Shown: positions 33,071 through 42,221, numbered from the stretch's first letter. The stretch is 64,000 bases of DNA from an uncultured Bacteroides sp. (GCA_900546925.1 UREV01000010.1:20728-84727); one strand, 5' to 3'. Notes: a model not told the origin generated them from the letters alone. Numbers and translations are program-made.

Positions 33071-33083
33071 GAAAAAATATGGT

Positions 33084-33091
33084 TAACTTTG
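33084..33091 (+). promoter_or_regulatory. -7 box of upp
   Basis: TAACTTTG matches TAnnTTTG and lies 16 bases before the upp ATG, implying a very short leader. A -33 element at the usual distance is not evident. Confidence 0.42.
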
Positions 33092-33107
33092 AGAAAATTT
33101 TAATATA

Positions 33108-33737
33108 ATGAGCACCGTTCACGTTATAGACCATCCTATGATTCAGCATAAGCTGACTATCATGAGGGAGCAGGAAACCGGTTCTAAGGATTTCCGCGAA
33201 TTGTTGAAAGAAATATCACTTTTGATGGGATATGAAATTACCAGGGACATTCCTCTGGATGATTTCGAGATCGAAACACCAATCTGCAGGATGACTGCGA
33301 AGAAAGTTTCAGGACGTAAATTGGCTATAGTGCCGATTCTCCGTGCCGGACTCGGTATGGTAGAGGGTCTGTTGACATTGGTCCCAGTCGCAAAGGTGGG
33401 ACATATTGGTCTTTATCGTGATGAGAAGACTCACACTCCAGTAGTTTATTATTGCAAACTTCCGGAGGATATAAACCAGCGTATGGTTATCGTAACCGAC
33501 CCGATGCTTGCCACCGGTGGAAGTTCATGCGATGCCCTTACTATGCTGAAAGAGCGTGGCTGCAACAATATCCGTCTTATGTGCCTCGTAGCTGCTCCTG
33601 AGGGAATCGCAAGAGTTCAGAAGGAGCATCCTGACGTAGATATTTATGTGGCCTCTGTAGACGACCATCTGAACAAAGACGCCTACATCGTCCCAGGCCT
33701 CGGTGACGCCGGAGACCGTATTTTCGGTACGAAATAA
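33108..33737 (+). CDS. upp: uracil phosphoribosyltransferase
   Basis: 209 residues, full length. Converts uracil and PRPP to UMP. The PRPP-binding loop is VTDPMLATGGSS; ILRAGLGMVEG and the C-terminal GLGDAGDRIFGT are Upp signatures. Cytoplasmic, transcribed alone, divergent from the uridine kinase fusion gene. Confidence 0.96.
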   Translation: MSTVHVIDHPMIQHKLTIMREQETGSKDFRELLKEISLLMGYEITRDIPLDDFEIETPICRMTAKKVSGRKLAIVPILRAGLGMVEGLLTLVPVAKVGHIGLYRDEKTHTPVVYYCKLPEDINQRMVIVTDPMLATGGSSCDALTMLKERGCNNIRLMCLVAAPEGIARVQKEHPDVDIYVASVDDHLNKDAYIVPGLGDAGDRIFGTK

Positions 33738-33885
33738 TTTTGCACGTAACGAGTTTGCGGGCTTTTAGCCAGCTTCCTGCCTTTTTATCTGTTACGCAAG
33801 CCGGTCGGAGCGGATGCCCAGCGAGCGAATTGCGAAGCACCTGAGCGAGCGGACGCCGACTACGACGGCAACCATGTTACCCCAT

Positions 33886-33921
33886 AAAAAAGCGAAGATC
33901 CCGACCGAGACCTTCGCTTTT
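33886..33921. terminator. bidirectional terminator between upp and nadE
   Basis: AAAAGCGAAG (33888-33897) pairs with CTTCGCTTTT (33912-33921). The A-tract before and T-tract after make it usable from both sides, serving the convergent upp and nadE genes. The inner 26 bases (33892-33917) match 31089-31114 with one difference. The remaining ~150 bases between upp and this hairpin are GC-rich and contain no gene. Confidence 0.85.
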
Positions 33922-33962
33922 AATTATATCAGTAGGGGAGTCCGCGCCTAAGCACGACCCTG

Positions 33963-35999
33963 CTACTCCAAATTATCCAAATCCTTCAGGAACATAGTCT
34001 TCCAAGCATCTGACGGCATACGCCAATCACCCCTCGGCGACAACGAAATAGTACCGACCTTAGGCCCGTCAGGCAGACAAGAGCGCTTAAACTGCTGATT
34101 GAAGAAACGCGTTACGAAAACACGTAACCACTTGAGTATAACGGCATTGTCATAAACCCCGGCGAAAGCCTTCTTGGCGAGGAAATAAATCTTCGAAGGC
34201 GAGAAACCGAACTTGATCATATTGAACAAGAAGAAATCGTGAAGCTCATACGGACCTACGAGATCCTCGGTAATCTGCGAAATCTCACCGTTGCCGTCCG
34301 CAGGCTTAAGTTCCGGACTTATAGGGGTCGCCACGATGTCGAGAAGAATTTCCTTCACGCTGCGGCCGTCCTTGGCATTATTTCCGAAACGGTTGTCAGC
34401 CGCCCACTCGACGATATGTTTCACCAAAGTCTTTGGAATACTTGCATTTACGCCATACATTGACATATGGTCGCCATTGTACGTGGCCCATCCGAGCGCA
34501 AGTTCCGACAAATCGCCGGTGCCGACCACGATGCCCCCGTTCTTGTTCGCCACATCCATAAGGATCTGCGTGCGCTCTCGCGCCTGCGAGTTCTCGTAAG
34601 TGGTATCTGTCAATGCCGGATTATGTCCGATGTCTTCGAAGTGCTGGGCAACAGCCTTTCCGATAGGAATTTCCATCGCTGTTACACCGAGAGCGTCCAT
34701 CAAATCCTGAGCATTCGAACGAGTCCTGGTAGAAGTACCGAGACCTGGCATGGTGATACCTATGATACGCTTCCTGTCCCAGCCGAGTTTATCGAAAGCA
34801 AGAGCTGTGACGATGAGCGCCAACGTGCTGTCCAAACCACCGGAAATACCTATAACCGCTGTCTTGCAGTTAATGTGGGAAAGTCTTGTGACAAGTCCCA
34901 TTACCTGAATATCAGTGATTTCCTTGCATCGCCAATCCCTTTCTTCCAAAGTGGCAGGGACGAATGGGCGTGGATTTATCGAGTTATATAACTTCTCTTC
35001 GAAATTCGTATCTGCACCATCGCCTGCCTGGATCTTCACGTAGCGGCGGTTGTTGTCGCTGTCACGTGTTCCATCGGGAGAAATCGTATGGAAAGTATTC
35101 ACCTTCTGCCGCTGATCCTCGAGACGTTTGATGTCGATGTCGGCCTTAATCATGGAGTTCTTTATCTGGAAACGCTCATTCTCCGCCAGTAAACTGCCGT
35201 TTTCGTAGATGAGTGCTGCACCAGGATAAACGACATCTTGAGTAGACTCGCCGAAGCCGCATGAACAGTAAATGTATGCGCATAACACTCTGGCACTCAG
35301 CTGACCTACACGCAACTTGCGGTACTCGTTCTTCATGAGAACCTCGTTACTTGCAGACAAGTTTATGATAAGGTCTGCGCCTGCCAATGCCTGATAAGAC
35401 GATGGCGGAATCGGGGTCCAGAGGTCCTCGCAAATCTCCACTCCGAATGTGGCTTTGCCCACAGTGAAAAGGAGGTTAGGATAGATGTTCACCTGGCCTC
35501 CGGCGTAGTTTATGATATCACCGGCCACGCGGTTATAACAGCTCTTTCCGTCATCGTGAAGCTTACCTGTTCCCTTATCAGATTTATTCAGGAAATCAGC
35601 ACCTGAAGAGAACCACCTCGACTCATAGAACTCCCCATAAGTCGGCAGATATATCTTAGGTACTATACCCCTGAGGCTACCATTTTGTATTACTGCTGCA
35701 CAGTTGTATAAATGTCCGTTTGCATATACCGGGACACCTGCGACCATTGTAAGTTTCCTGCCTCTGGAAAATGCCTTCAGCTTCTTGATACCATCTTCCG
35801 CCTTACGGATGAGCAATTCCTGTCCGAACAAGTCTCCGCAAGTATATCCCGTCACTGAAAGTTCAGGGAATGCTATTATGGAAACATCATCATTCTCAGC
35901 TTCTTCTGCCAATTTGCACATCTCTTCGACATTGGCATCCACATCCGCGACCTTTACTACCGGCACGGCCGCCGCCACCCTGATAAATCCGTAGTCCAT
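33963..35999 (-). CDS. nadE: glutamine-dependent NAD+ synthetase
   Basis: 678 residues from the ATG at 35999. A GTG one codon upstream is less likely. The N-terminal nitrilase-type glutaminase shows its Glu in FPELSVTGYTCGDLF, Lys in PKIYLPTYGEFYE and Cys in GVEICEDLWTP. The C-terminal synthetase has the ATP loop ISGGLDSTLALI and the conserved TGDLSELALGWATYNGD. It makes NAD from deamido-NAD with ammonia channelled from glutamine. Its ATG shares one base with the stop of punA (TGATG), so translation is coupled. Terminated at 33886-33921. Confidence 0.96.
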   Translation of the reverse strand: MDYGFIRVAAAVPVVKVADVDANVEEMCKLAEEAENDDVSIIAFPELSVTGYTCGDLFGQELLIRKAEDGIKKLKAFSRGRKLTMVAGVPVYANGHLYNCAAVIQNGSLRGIVPKIYLPTYGEFYESRWFSSGADFLNKSDKGTGKLHDDGKSCYNRVAGDIINYAGGQVNIYPNLLFTVGKATFGVEICEDLWTPIPPSSYQALAGADLIINLSASNEVLMKNEYRKLRVGQLSARVLCAYIYCSCGFGESTQDVVYPGAALIYENGSLLAENERFQIKNSMIKADIDIKRLEDQRQKVNTFHTISPDGTRDSDNNRRYVKIQAGDGADTNFEEKLYNSINPRPFVPATLEERDWRCKEITDIQVMGLVTRLSHINCKTAVIGISGGLDSTLALIVTALAFDKLGWDRKRIIGITMPGLGTSTRTRSNAQDLMDALGVTAMEIPIGKAVAQHFEDIGHNPALTDTTYENSQARERTQILMDVANKNGGIVVGTGDLSELALGWATYNGDHMSMYGVNASIPKTLVKHIVEWAADNRFGNNAKDGRSVKEILLDIVATPISPELKPADGNGEISQITEDLVGPYELHDFFLFNMIKFGFSPSKIYFLAKKAFAGVYDNAVILKWLRVFVTRFFNQQFKRSCLPDGPKVGTISLSPRGDWRMPSDAWKTMFLKDLDNLE

Positions 36000-36826
36000 C
36001 ACAAAAATTCGATAAGTTTAGTGAATATGTATGTCATCTTGTCGGTAGCAGCGTCTGCAGCTTTCACGACATCATCGCCGTCATTTTTATAATCAGCAGC
36101 GAATTCCTTCTGTGCAGCATTGGTAATGACAGACATTCCGAATACAGGAATCTCTGAGTGGCGGGCCACGATAACCTCAGGCACGGTACTCATTCCTGCA
36201 GCATCTGCTCCGATAGTGCGGAAGAAATGCCACTCGGCAGGAGTCTCGTATGAAGGGCCTGAACTTGCGATGTAAACGCCCTCACGCAGACTTATGCCTG
36301 CTTCTTCTGCGATTTCCTTTGCTTTGGCTATCAGTCTTCCATCGTAAGGATGTGTCATGTCTGGGAATCTCGGTCCGAACTCATCCATATTAGGTCCGAT
36401 GAGAGGATTTGTGATCATATTGATGTGATCCTTGATGATCATGAGATCGCCTACCTTGAAGTCGAAATTTATTCCTCCTGCGGCGTTGGAAACGAACAAG
36501 TAGCTGATTCCCAATACTTTCATGACGCGGATAGGAAGTGTTACGAGGTCCATAGGGTAGCCCTCATAAAAATGAATGCGGCCCTGCATGGCTATTACGA
36601 ATTTTCCTCCGAGTTCACCCGCGATGAAATTGCCTTTATGTCCGATAGCTGTAGATACAGGGAATCCGGGAATATCTTTGTAAGGAATAGTGATAGGATT
36701 CTGTATCTGGTCTGCCAGTTTACCGAGACCGCTGCCCAAGACGATTCCCGCGACAGGGACTTTGCCGCCGAGATAACTTTTCACGTACTCGGCAGCTTTA
36801 TAAATTCTTTCAATTCTAGTATCCAT
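35999..36826 (-). CDS. punA: purine nucleoside phosphorylase
   Basis: 275 residues, the trimeric mammalian-type PNP. Characteristic: GIVLGSGLGKLADQI, GHKGNFIAGELGGK, QGRIHFYEGYP, VSNAAGGIN, and the purine-site SSGPSYETPAE and MSTVPEVIVARH. Splits inosine or guanosine with phosphate. It sits 12 bases after an SAH/MTA-deaminase-family gene, whose inosine-type products it or a relative could process, and is translationally coupled to nadE. Confidence 0.94.
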   Translation of the reverse strand: MDTRIERIYKAAEYVKSYLGGKVPVAGIVLGSGLGKLADQIQNPITIPYKDIPGFPVSTAIGHKGNFIAGELGGKFVIAMQGRIHFYEGYPMDLVTLPIRVMKVLGISYLFVSNAAGGINFDFKVGDLMIIKDHINMITNPLIGPNMDEFGPRFPDMTHPYDGRLIAKAKEIAEEAGISLREGVYIASSGPSYETPAEWHFFRTIGADAAGMSTVPEVIVARHSEIPVFGMSVITNAAQKEFAADYKNDGDDVVKAADAATDKMTYIFTKLIEFL

Positions 36827-36838
36827 AATATGTTGATT

Positions 36839-38113
36839 CTAAATGATTTTTGCAATTTGTTCTTTGGCATTGGCCAAAATAGCGGCCTCATCCTTAATTT
36901 TCCGGCCTCTCATCACGAAGCGCCCGTCGGCGATGAGTGATTCGATGCAGTCGCTGTGCGCCGAATAGATGAGATTCGGGAGAAATCCTCCCGGTGAGAG
37001 GAAGAAGGTGTTTTCGGTGTTGACGATGCTGATATCCGCCAGTTTGCCCTCTTCGAGACGGCCTGCAGGTATGCCGAGCGCATCGGCTCCGTTCGCTGTC
37101 GCGAGTTTGATGAGTTCGTCTGTCGGCAGCGCCTTCGGGTCGTTTCTCCAGGCTTTTTGGAACAATGCCGATGTTTTCATGGCTTCCAGCATATCCAGAT
37201 TATTGGAAGAAGCGCATCCGTCAGTACCGATACAGACATTCGCACCCGCGTCACGTAACTCATTGTACAAGAACTTATAACCTGAGCTGAGCTTCGCGTT
37301 CGAGTTTATATTGTGTACGCAATTGACTTTACGTTCTCCTAGAATTTTCACGTCATTCTCGCTGAGCCACAGAGTGTGGGCGGCGATGGTGTCCGGCCCC
37401 AATATCCCGAGCCTGTCCAAGTACTCGACAGGGGAGAGTCCTCCGTGCTGAGCTTTGCAGTCTTCGATTTCTTTCTGTGTCTCCGAAACGTGAATATGGA
37501 TTTTCAGATGGTTCTTTTCTGCGAACTCCTTAGCCCATAGCATCAGTTCTTCGCTTGTGGAATATACGGCGTGGATGCTCATCAGGAAAAGGCTGTTGTC
37601 ATGACGTCCGAGATAAGATTCGAAGAATTTCATGCACTGGTCTTTCTGTCTTTCGGCTTCTTCCTTGTCGTTGTGATCCAGTGTTACATAAGAGATTGCT
37701 GCTCTGATACCCATTTCGGCAGCCGCCTTTTTCGCGGCGTAACTATGCCAATACTGATCGTTGAAAGTGGTGGTTCCGGTGCGGATCATTTCCACGCATG
37801 CCGCCTTAGTGCTCCAATATATGAATTCCTCGTCGATTTTCGACTCCACCTTCCAGATCCGGTCGATCCAATCGCTGAACGCAATATCTTCACCGATGCC
37901 CCTCATAAGTGCCATCCCGGCATGAGTATGCATGTTCACGAATCCCGGAAGAGCTGTTTTTCCAGTACAATCCACGACTTCCACGCCCGATGCTATCGCA
38001 TGTTCTTCGCCAATGCTGCCGGCCGGAATTATCTTTCTAATGTGCTGTCCATCTATGTGTATATCGGATTTTACTCCGTTGCAGATGATGTTCTTAAGTA
38101 ATATTGCACTCAT
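36839..38113 (-). CDS. mtaD: S-adenosylhomocysteine/5-methylthioadenosine deaminase family amidohydrolase
   Basis: 424 residues from the ATG at 38113 (MSAILLKNI). Twelve further codons are open upstream but non-conserved. TIM-barrel amidohydrolase with metal ligands in FVNMHTHAGMALMRG (HxH), HIHVSETQKE, AAHTLWLSENDV and IGTDGCASSNN. Most similar in pattern to MtaD/SAH deaminases, which turn SAH, MTA or adenosine into inosine forms. The partner punA lies 12 bases downstream, which supports a nucleoside substrate. Related atrazine-type hydrolases cannot be fully excluded. Confidence 0.82.
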   Translation of the reverse strand: MSAILLKNIICNGVKSDIHIDGQHIRKIIPAGSIGEEHAIASGVEVVDCTGKTALPGFVNMHTHAGMALMRGIGEDIAFSDWIDRIWKVESKIDEEFIYWSTKAACVEMIRTGTTTFNDQYWHSYAAKKAAAEMGIRAAISYVTLDHNDKEEAERQKDQCMKFFESYLGRHDNSLFLMSIHAVYSTSEELMLWAKEFAEKNHLKIHIHVSETQKEIEDCKAQHGGLSPVEYLDRLGILGPDTIAAHTLWLSENDVKILGERKVNCVHNINSNAKLSSGYKFLYNELRDAGANVCIGTDGCASSNNLDMLEAMKTSALFQKAWRNDPKALPTDELIKLATANGADALGIPAGRLEEGKLADISIVNTENTFFLSPGGFLPNLIYSAHSDCIESLIADGRFVMRGRKIKDEAAILANAKEQIAKII

Positions 38114-38165
38114 CTTTCTCTCAATATTTTCAGGTGTCCTACGCCTCAAGTCTTGTTAAACTTCC

Positions 38166-38173
38166 CAAATGTA
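38166..38173 (-). promoter_or_regulatory. -7 box of mtaD-punA-nadE
   Basis: The minus strand reads TACATTTG, matching TAnnTTTG, 53 bases before the mtaD start. No clear -33 TTG. Confidence 0.4.
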
Positions 38174-38292
38174 ACTAATTTTTTCATATTTGTGTGAGAA
38201 TCCAACTAAAAAATGCTTTTTTGTCACAGTATGTTTATACCTATAATTTATAAGGGAGTCTGATTGCTTCTCACCGGAAACTATAGACGACG

Positions 38293-38339
38293 AAAAAAGA
38301 GGACAACTTTAAAGCCTTTTGGACTTTTCAGTCATCCTC
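38293..38339 (-). terminator. terminator after the DUF3276 gene
   Basis: On the minus strand GAGGATGACT (38339-38330) pairs with AGTTGTCCTC (38308-38299) using two wobble pairs, followed by six T. It lies about 20 bases past the stop codon. Confidence 0.7.
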
Positions 38340-38359
38340 CGTCATTCCTGAAAGACGTT

Positions 38360-38728
38360 TCAGAATACGTCCGGATCTTTCACTGAATCATTTTCCTGAC
38401 CTTCGTCTTCGTGCTGAAAGCGCCTGTCTGAGATAGGTTCACCTTTCAGGCATTTGGTCTTGATATATTCAACGGCCTCCTCGAGTCCTTCTGCAAACTT
38501 CTCGAAGTCCTCTTTATAAAGGAATATCTTATGTTTGTCATAAGAGTAGCGTCCGTCCTGCTCGATTCTTCTCTTGCTCTCAGTGATTGTAAGATAAAAA
38601 TCGTTGTTACCCTTAGTGGATTTAACATCAAAGAAGTAAGTCCTCTTGCCTGCTCTCACCGGTTTTGAATAAATCTCATCTCCGGAACGTTCGTGGGAAT
38701 ACCCACTTTCAAAATCTTCGTTGTACAT
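38360..38728 (-). CDS. DUF3276 PUR-alpha-like nucleic acid-binding protein
   Basis: 122 residues. The central GKRTYFFDVKSTKGNNDFYLTITESKRR segment is the PUR-domain beta-sheet of Bacteroidota and spirochaete PUR-alpha homologues. The FLYKEDFEKFAEGLEEAVEYI helix follows. An acidic tail ends the protein. The family binds single-stranded DNA and RNA. Cytoplasmic. Divergent from nusB, so both genes share a short control region. Confidence 0.88.
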   Translation of the reverse strand: MYNEDFESGYSHERSGDEIYSKPVRAGKRTYFFDVKSTKGNNDFYLTITESKRRIEQDGRYSYDKHKIFLYKEDFEKFAEGLEEAVEYIKTKCLKGEPISDRRFQHEDEGQENDSVKDPDVF

Positions 38729-38753
38729 ATCTCCCTTTTTCTGATTTATTTAT

Positions 38754-38761
38754 CAAATATA
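38754..38761 (-). promoter_or_regulatory. -7 box of the DUF3276 gene
   Basis: The minus strand reads TATATTTG, matching TAnnTTTG, 26 bases before the start codon. Confidence 0.45.
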
Positions 38762-38784
38762 AGGATAATTCTGAAAAATGATAT

Positions 38785-38792
38785 TATATTTG
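38785..38792 (+). promoter_or_regulatory. -7 box of nusB
   Basis: TATATTTG matches TAnnTTTG and lies 22 bases before the nusB ATG. It is back to back with the box of the divergent DUF3276 gene, 23 bases away. Confidence 0.45.
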
Positions 38793-38813
38793 AGGAAAAT
38801 TTGACATAACAAT

Positions 38814-39785
38814 ATGCTAAGCAGAAGAATTTTGAGGATAAAAGCCTTTAAAGTGCTCTACGGATACTCTGTTACGAACGATATGACACTTGATGAGGCC
38901 ATGAAAGAATTGGATCTTTCATTCGAGGCGACAAGGGATCTTTACTTGTTTATGCTTGCTATAATTTCACCACTTACTAAGGAAGCCCGCAACAGAATTG
39001 AGCTGGCCAAGACCAAGTTCCATCCTACCGAGGAGGACTTGAATCCAAATACGAAATTTGCAGACAACAAGCTGGCACAGTATTTTGACAATGATCCTGA
39101 TTTTCAGAAAATATTGAAGAAAAAAGAACTTTCATGGGATAACTATGATATTCTAGTGAAATCTGTTCTGGATTCCATTAAAGGGAAGCAGTATTTCGTC
39201 AAATATATGGAGTCCGAAGAGCGCTCATTGAAAGAGGATTGCAAACTTTTCACCAGAATTTTTGAGGAAGAGTTTGTCGATAACGCACAGCTTGCAGCTA
39301 TCCTGGAGGATATGAATATGTACTGGATAGATGACTTGGCATATGATTTGACATTCTGTTGCAGAACTTTGGATGACCTCGCTGCCGGAGAGCAGTGGCA
39401 CATGCCGGTTCTTTATATGAGCGATATGAAACGCAAGAAAGACCCGTCTGCAGATTTGCAGAGCGACAACGTGTTCGTACACAGACTTCTTAAAAATGCG
39501 TTCGCGGGATATAAAGGATATTTCGACAGAATTACCGCGGCGGTGAAGGGCTGGGAAGCTGACCGTCTGAACTCTATTGACATCGCTCTCGTAGTCTTGG
39601 GACTTGCAGAGGTGGAGAGTTTTCCTGAGATACCTGTTAAAGTTACACTGAACGAGTACGTGGAAATTTCCAAATTCTACAGCCTCCCCAAGAGCAGTTC
39701 ATTTGTGAACGGCTTGTTGGACAGACTCATAGCTCAGATGCGTGAGGAAGGAAAGATAGTGAAAACCGGTACAGGTTTAAATTAA
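38814..39785 (+). CDS. nusB: transcription antitermination factor NusB (long Bacteroidota form)
   Basis: 323 residues, about twice the length of Escherichia coli NusB. The N-terminal MLSRRILRIKAFKVLYGY is the Bacteroidota start. The true NusB fold is the C-terminal ~120 residues, with VHRLLKNAFAGYKGYFDRI, DRLNSIDIALVVLGLAEV, EIPVKVTLNEYVEISKFYS and SSSFVNGLLDRL. It acts with NusE in rRNA antitermination. Leads a run of plus-strand genes through to rimO. Confidence 0.93.
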   Translation: MLSRRILRIKAFKVLYGYSVTNDMTLDEAMKELDLSFEATRDLYLFMLAIISPLTKEARNRIELAKTKFHPTEEDLNPNTKFADNKLAQYFDNDPDFQKILKKKELSWDNYDILVKSVLDSIKGKQYFVKYMESEERSLKEDCKLFTRIFEEEFVDNAQLAAILEDMNMYWIDDLAYDLTFCCRTLDDLAAGEQWHMPVLYMSDMKRKKDPSADLQSDNVFVHRLLKNAFAGYKGYFDRITAAVKGWEADRLNSIDIALVVLGLAEVESFPEIPVKVTLNEYVEISKFYSLPKSSSFVNGLLDRLIAQMREEGKIVKTGTGLN

Positions 39786-39808
39786 ACTGATATTAACTTT
39801 TTATAATT

Positions 39809-40126
39809 ATGAATATTCTTACATTAGTTTTGCAGACACAGCCGGCTCCACAGGGCGCAGGTTGGTCTATGTGGATTATGCTTGCACTTATTTTCGTAAT
39901 TATGTGGTTCTTCATGATTCGTCCACAGCGCAAGCAGCAGAAAGAGCTTGAGAAATTCCGCAACGCTCTTAAGAAAGGTGATAAAGTCGTTACCATCGGC
40001 GGTATCTATGGTACTGTAGATGAAATCAAGGATAGAACTGTCCTCATTAAAGTGGACGGAGACACAAAGCTCCGTGTGGACAAGAATTCTCTTGTGAAGG
40101 ATTTCTCTGAAACTCAGCAGCAGTAA
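39809..40126 (+). CDS. yajC: preprotein translocase subunit YajC
   Basis: 105 residues. One membrane helix (WIMLALIFVIMWFFMI, about 21-37) is followed by RPQRKQQKELEKFRNALKKGDKVVTIGGIYGTV, the YajC signature. Accessory subunit of the Sec holotranslocon. 23 bases after nusB. Confidence 0.96.
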   Translation: MNILTLVLQTQPAPQGAGWSMWIMLALIFVIMWFFMIRPQRKQQKELEKFRNALKKGDKVVTIGGIYGTVDEIKDRTVLIKVDGDTKLRVDKNSLVKDFSETQQQ

Positions 40127-40159
40127 TCCGTAAGTTCCGGCTTTGAATAGTTTAAGGTA

Positions 40160-41134
40160 ATGCGAGAACTGTTCAGAAAGATTGCAGGGATATTGAATCT
40201 CAGCGGGAGGGATGCAAAAGTAATGATTGTTTCTCTCCTGCTGGCTTATGGTATCTGGCTGATTCATAATTTGACATTGAACTATACGGAAGTCATCAAA
40301 GTTCCGGTTACGGCACATTGTGACATCGAGGGGCATGCTGCCGAGTCTTCCAACTCTGCTGTTGTCCTCGCCAGATGCCGCACTTCAGGTTTCCGCCTGA
40401 TTCAGTTTGCCTATGCGGAACACAGGGCTCCGGTAGTCGTGAGTTTCAATGTTCAGGATATGCGCCGCAAGAGTGCGGAGATATTCTATGTCACGAATGA
40501 CGACTTGAACAAATATGTGAATCACATTTTCGGAGCCGGCACTAAGTTGGAAGCCTTCGTTTCTGACACCCTGATGTTCAGGTTCCCTGAGGAGAATCAT
40601 AAGAAAGTTCCGGTTCAGGCTGTATATTCCATTGATTTTCAATCACAATACACAAGCGTGGGCGAGTTTAAGGTCGTCCCGGATTCCGTAACTATCTATG
40701 GCGAACCTTACCATATCGAATCTATCGAGAAGGTGTTTACCAAGCAGGTGAATCTTTCTGACGTGAACTCTTCCATTCATGGTTCAGTCGAATTGGACAA
40801 GATTAAGGGTGTGCGGATATCCACTGATGCTGTCGTGTACAGCTTGAACGTCTCCAGATTTGTGGAAGTGACAGCCTCTGTTCCTGTCTATGTGCGGAAT
40901 GTTCCGCGCGGCAAGAGTCTGGTAGTCTATCCGTCTACAGCTCAAGTTACGTTCAGATGCGCATTCCCTGTAACATCCGATCCGTCATCTTCAGTACGTA
41001 TATATGTAGATTACAATGACTTCGTGAAATCACTTCATGGTCAATGTATTCCATACATGGAACAAGTTCCGGCAGGGGTGTTGGATTATGAGGTGAAACC
41101 CATAGTGTTCGACTGTGTAGAAAGTGGAAAATGA
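40160..41134 (+). CDS. YbbR-domain membrane protein (CdaR-like)
   Basis: 324 residues. One N-terminal membrane helix (VMIVSLLLAYGIWLIHNLTL, about 22-41), then a periplasmic part with YbbR-type beta modules, for example DSVTIYGEPYHIESIEKVFTKQVNLSDV and a second strand set near residue 250. In Firmicutes YbbR/CdaR regulates c-di-AMP synthesis. In Bacteroidota the role is unclear and no cyclase gene is adjacent. The stop codon overlaps the coaE start (ATGA). Confidence 0.82.
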   Translation: MRELFRKIAGILNLSGRDAKVMIVSLLLAYGIWLIHNLTLNYTEVIKVPVTAHCDIEGHAAESSNSAVVLARCRTSGFRLIQFAYAEHRAPVVVSFNVQDMRRKSAEIFYVTNDDLNKYVNHIFGAGTKLEAFVSDTLMFRFPEENHKKVPVQAVYSIDFQSQYTSVGEFKVVPDSVTIYGEPYHIESIEKVFTKQVNLSDVNSSIHGSVELDKIKGVRISTDAVVYSLNVSRFVEVTASVPVYVRNVPRGKSLVVYPSTAQVTFRCAFPVTSDPSSSVRIYVDYNDFVKSLHGQCIPYMEQVPAGVLDYEVKPIVFDCVESGK

Positions 41135-41748
41135 TGCCAGTTACAGTTCTGATAACCGGAGGAATCGGAAGCGGAAAGTCAGCCGTTTCATCGATTTTGG
41201 AGTCGGAAGGGATTCCGGTCTATGATTCGGATTCCCGCACCAAGGCTTTGTATGACAGTGATTTGCGGCTTCGCGAAAACCTTGAGTCCTTGCTGGGCGT
41301 GAGCCTGATGACAGCGGAAGGAAAGTTCGACAGGAAGCTGTTCGCTTCTATGATTTTTGCCAATGCCGATGTCCTTCGTGAAGTGGAGAATGTTGTTCAT
41401 CCGGCCGTGCTCGAAGATTTCGAGCAATGGCGTGAAACTGCATTGACCCGAACCGGCATCGTCTGCATGGAGTCGGCGATAGCTCTGGACAAACCGATAT
41501 TTCGGGGGAGCTACGACTTGGTCGTGATGGTGGATGCGCCGGAGCAGCTGAGAATCGAGCGGGCTTGTCGTCGCGACGAAGCTGATCCTGAGGCGATTAT
41601 GGCGAGGATACGACAGCAGGAAATAGATTTTTCGAAGGCGGATTATATAATAGAAAACAATGACAGTTTATCTTCTCTGAAGGCTTCGGTCTCAAGTGTT
41701 TTCGAAAAGATAAAGGCGGAAATGGAGAATGGTAAACTGCACAACTAA
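41131..41748 (+). CDS. coaE: dephospho-CoA kinase
   Basis: 205 residues. Last step of CoA synthesis. The P-loop is TGGIGSGKSAVSS near residue 9, followed by GIPVYDSDSRTKALY. VHPAVLEDF and MVDAPEQLRIERACRRDEAD are CoaE motifs. It overlaps the YbbR gene by 4 bases, so translational coupling is likely. M1 and M2 are both ATG. Confidence 0.94.
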   Translation: MMPVTVLITGGIGSGKSAVSSILESEGIPVYDSDSRTKALYDSDLRLRENLESLLGVSLMTAEGKFDRKLFASMIFANADVLREVENVVHPAVLEDFEQWRETALTRTGIVCMESAIALDKPIFRGSYDLVVMVDAPEQLRIERACRRDEADPEAIMARIRQQEIDFSKADYIIENNDSLSSLKASVSSVFEKIKAEMENGKLHN

Positions 41749-41765
41749 TTAAATAATAATTGATT

Positions 41766-42221
41766 ATGAAAACAGATTTAACAAGGATTCTTTCAGTTTC
41801 CGGTCAGCACGGGTTGTTTAACTATGTGGCTCAGGCTCGTAACGGAGCTATCGTAGAGGCTCTTTCTGACAAGAAACGTACTTGCTTCGATATGAAGAGC
41901 AGAATTACTACTCTTGCAGATATTTCCATTTATACTAATGAAGGTGAGATGAAACTTCAGGAGGTATTTCTTAAGCTTAAAGAGGCTCTCGGCGATGCTG
42001 ATGCACCGTCTCCAAAATCTTCTTCAGAGGAGTTGAAGGCGCTTTTCGCAAAGGCTATTCCTGATTACGATGCCGACAGATTCTATGTTTCTCACATGAA
42101 GAAGGTAGTCGAGTGGTATAATGAGCTCAAGCATTTCGCTTCTTTCGACTTCGTCGAAGAAGGTGCTGCCGAGGAGGTCGACGCAGAGGAAGTTCAGACT
42201 GAGGATAAGGTCAATGAATAA
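41766..42221 (+). CDS. DUF5606 (DUF6852) protein
   Basis: 151 residues from ATG 41766. Bacteroidota-specific protein of unknown function. The N-terminal TRILSVSGQHGLFNYVAQARNGAIVEAL is a small beta-barrel-like fold. The C-terminal helical segment (DRFYVSHMKKVVEWYNEL) and an acidic tail follow. No signal peptide or membrane helix. It lies between coaE and rimO and overlaps the rimO start by 8 bases, so it belongs to the same transcript. Confidence 0.8.
   Translation: MKTDLTRILSVSGQHGLFNYVAQARNGAIVEALSDKKRTCFDMKSRITTLADISIYTNEGEMKLQEVFLKLKEALGDADAPSPKSSSEELKALFAKAIPDYDADRFYVSHMKKVVEWYNELKHFASFDFVEEGAAEEVDAEEVQTEDKVNE

Noticed and set aside
42121..42213. 31-codon N-terminal extension of RimO
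   Set aside because: It is read from inside the DUF5606 gene in another frame and is Ser/Arg-rich; ATG 42214 begins right at the conserved UPF0004 domain.
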